Positions 6,169 to 6,637 of a stretch of DNA of 6,637 bases are shown one piece after another. The stretch spans positions 1 to 6,637 of the forward strand of contig CALMBS010000084.1 of assembly GCA_937860285.1 (NCBI GenBank), given 5' to 3'. The notes beneath the pieces were generated by a model that saw only the letters and a list, made by a program, of their open reading frames with translations, was not told the DNA's origin and did not search any database. Numbering within the stretch: the stretch's first letter is position 1; each line of letters starts with the position of its first letter. This DNA is from an uncultured Chloroflexota bacterium. GTDB taxonomy: Bacteria > Chloroflexota > Dehalococcoidia > UBA2247 > RBG-13-53-26. The position numbers were made by a program, and so were the translations under genes.

Positions 6169-6528
6169 CGCGACATGGAGTCAGAGCGGCCGACATGGTG
6201 GGACTGGTGGTTTCACAACTCCTGGCCCAGGAGGATCGTGGGGACGCTCTCCGGCAGCCTGCTCATGGCCTACGCCGCCATGCCCATCTTCAGCGGGAAA
6301 GTGGTCATCGCCGGAGACCTGACGCTGAACGTCGGGCAGAGCGTCCAGTACTACATACTGCCCGTATCGCTGCTGACCGCCCTGCTGCTGCTCCCCAGCA
6401 TCCTCAAGTGGGGGAGGCGCACCGCCGAGATAGACCCGTTGCCCTCCCGACCGGAACCCCAGCTGGCCCCCATATCCGCGCCCACCGAGCCCAGCGAAGA
6501 GGGGCGCCTCAGCGCCAACCCGGAGTGA
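5596..6528 (+). CDS. C-terminal half of the TPR protein: TPR repeats plus two-helix membrane anchor
   Basis: The reading frame is the same as that of the upstream TPR gene and is open from 5485. GTG 5596 is the first possible start after the amber codon, but GAGG ends only 2 bases before it, so independent initiation looks poor. This piece completes repeat 8 and contains repeats 9-14, the last four increasingly divergent. Counted from 5596, residues 200-210 are Trp-rich (TWWDWWFHNSW). Two transmembrane helices follow, about 214-232 (VGTLSGSLLMAYAAMPIF) and 252-270 (YYILPVSLLTALLLLPSIL), with a short loop (KVVIAGDLTLNVGQSVQ) between. Basic residues before the first (PRR) and after the second (KWGRR) put both ends in the cytoplasm, so the TPR array would face inward. 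The acidic Pro-rich tail runs to TGA at 6526-6528. As a stand-alone gene it may be non-functional; joined to the front part it makes a membrane-tethered TPR scaffold. Confidence 0.65.
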   Translation: MQSYDRALAANPNNGPTWYNRGNALIHLGRHQEAVDSYDKAMAMDTNPADAWNNRGAALSKLGALDEAMASFEKAAQINPLQPSYLFNKAYVYFIMGSDKAALEATEEYLKVKPLDASAWDMKGCLLLRAHANREAMAALERACAITPGNATYQYHMGVVLQRLKSKQEAGRHFRMALRQDADFREASEALRDMESERPTWWDWWFHNSWPRRIVGTLSGSLLMAYAAMPIFSGKVVIAGDLTLNVGQSVQYYILPVSLLTALLLLPSILKWGRRTAEIDPLPSRPEPQLAPISAPTEPSEEGRLSANPE

Positions 6529-6563
6529 TCAGAGCCCGGGGCATGGCTCCAGGAAAGGGAAAA

Positions 6564-6635
6564 CCCCCTCCGGGCCACCAGTGAGGGAGAAAGTCCACTC
6601 GCGCAGCAGAGGGGGCGCAGCGGCCCGGAGAGGGG
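6564..6635. repeat. Long GC-rich inverted repeat, candidate structured RNA or stem-loop, at the window end
   Basis: CCCCCTCCGGGCC (6564-6576) pairs with GGCCCGGAG (6622-6630) plus GGGG (6632-6635): 13 base pairs with one bulged A at 6631. The 45-base interior has smaller pairings, AGTG with CACT (about 6580-6583 and 6596-6599) and GCGC with GCGC (6601-6604 and 6615-6618), and GCGCAGC is directly repeated at 6601-6607 and 6615-6621. There is no T tract within view, so it is not a clear intrinsic terminator. I do not recognise an Rfam family in it, and its outer edge touches the window end. Confidence 0.4.
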
Positions 6636-6637
6636 GA

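Noticed and set aside
6532..6549. Terminator hairpin GAGCC/GGCTC after the TPR gene
   Set aside because: Only a 5-base-pair stem with an 8-base loop, and no T tract follows.
6550..6637. Cobalamin riboswitch or RNase P RNA resemblance (GGGAA, GCCAC, GAAAGTCC pieces)
   Set aside because: Only short scattered pieces match; the ordered conserved cores of either RNA are not present.

Overview
The window is GC-rich, densely coding DNA that looks bacterial. It has Shine-Dalgarno-led genes with ATG, GTG and TTG starts, sigma70-like promoter hexamers and a lipobox-bearing exported protease. The gene mix is a B12-binding radical SAM enzyme, the alpha part of an ADP-forming acyl-CoA synthetase, and a long tetratricopeptide-repeat (TPR) protein. 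This would suit an anaerobic or metagenomic lineage such as Chloroflexota (Dehalococcoidia-like). That placement is only an inference from gene content. No gene in the window fixes the taxon.

Layout. The left third (1-2445) reads leftward: a cobalamin-binding/radical SAM protein, then 51 bases on, a HtrA-like lipoprotein protease cut by the window edge. The protease appears to have its own extended -10 promoter and a TTG start. A divergent control region (2446-2656) carries one candidate promoter for each direction. The right part reads rightward: a CoA-binding acyl-CoA synthetase alpha-type protein (2657-4078), a small two-helix membrane protein overlapping it by 4 bases (4075-4350), a 210-base gap, and a TPR gene from a GTG at 4561. 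The last 109 bases hold no gene that I can support, but contain a long GC-rich inverted repeat running up to the window edge.

The most striking point is in the TPR gene. One continuous reading frame from 4561 to 6528 encodes fourteen back-to-back 34-residue TPR units, then two transmembrane helices and an acidic, proline-rich tail. An in-frame TAG at 5482-5484, inside the eighth unit, splits it. As read, the cell makes a soluble 307-residue TPR protein, and the membrane anchor lies on the far side of the stop. A nonsense mutation or base error in a Tyr TAC codon is the simplest reading. Programmed readthrough giving soluble and membrane-tethered forms is the interesting alternative.

How the genes work together is not clear from the sequence. 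The protease and the TPR protein are both envelope-associated. The radical SAM protein has no assigned substrate, and the synthetase alpha part lacks its ATP-grasp partner here. I see no known defence system, mobile element, CRISPR array, tRNA or rRNA.
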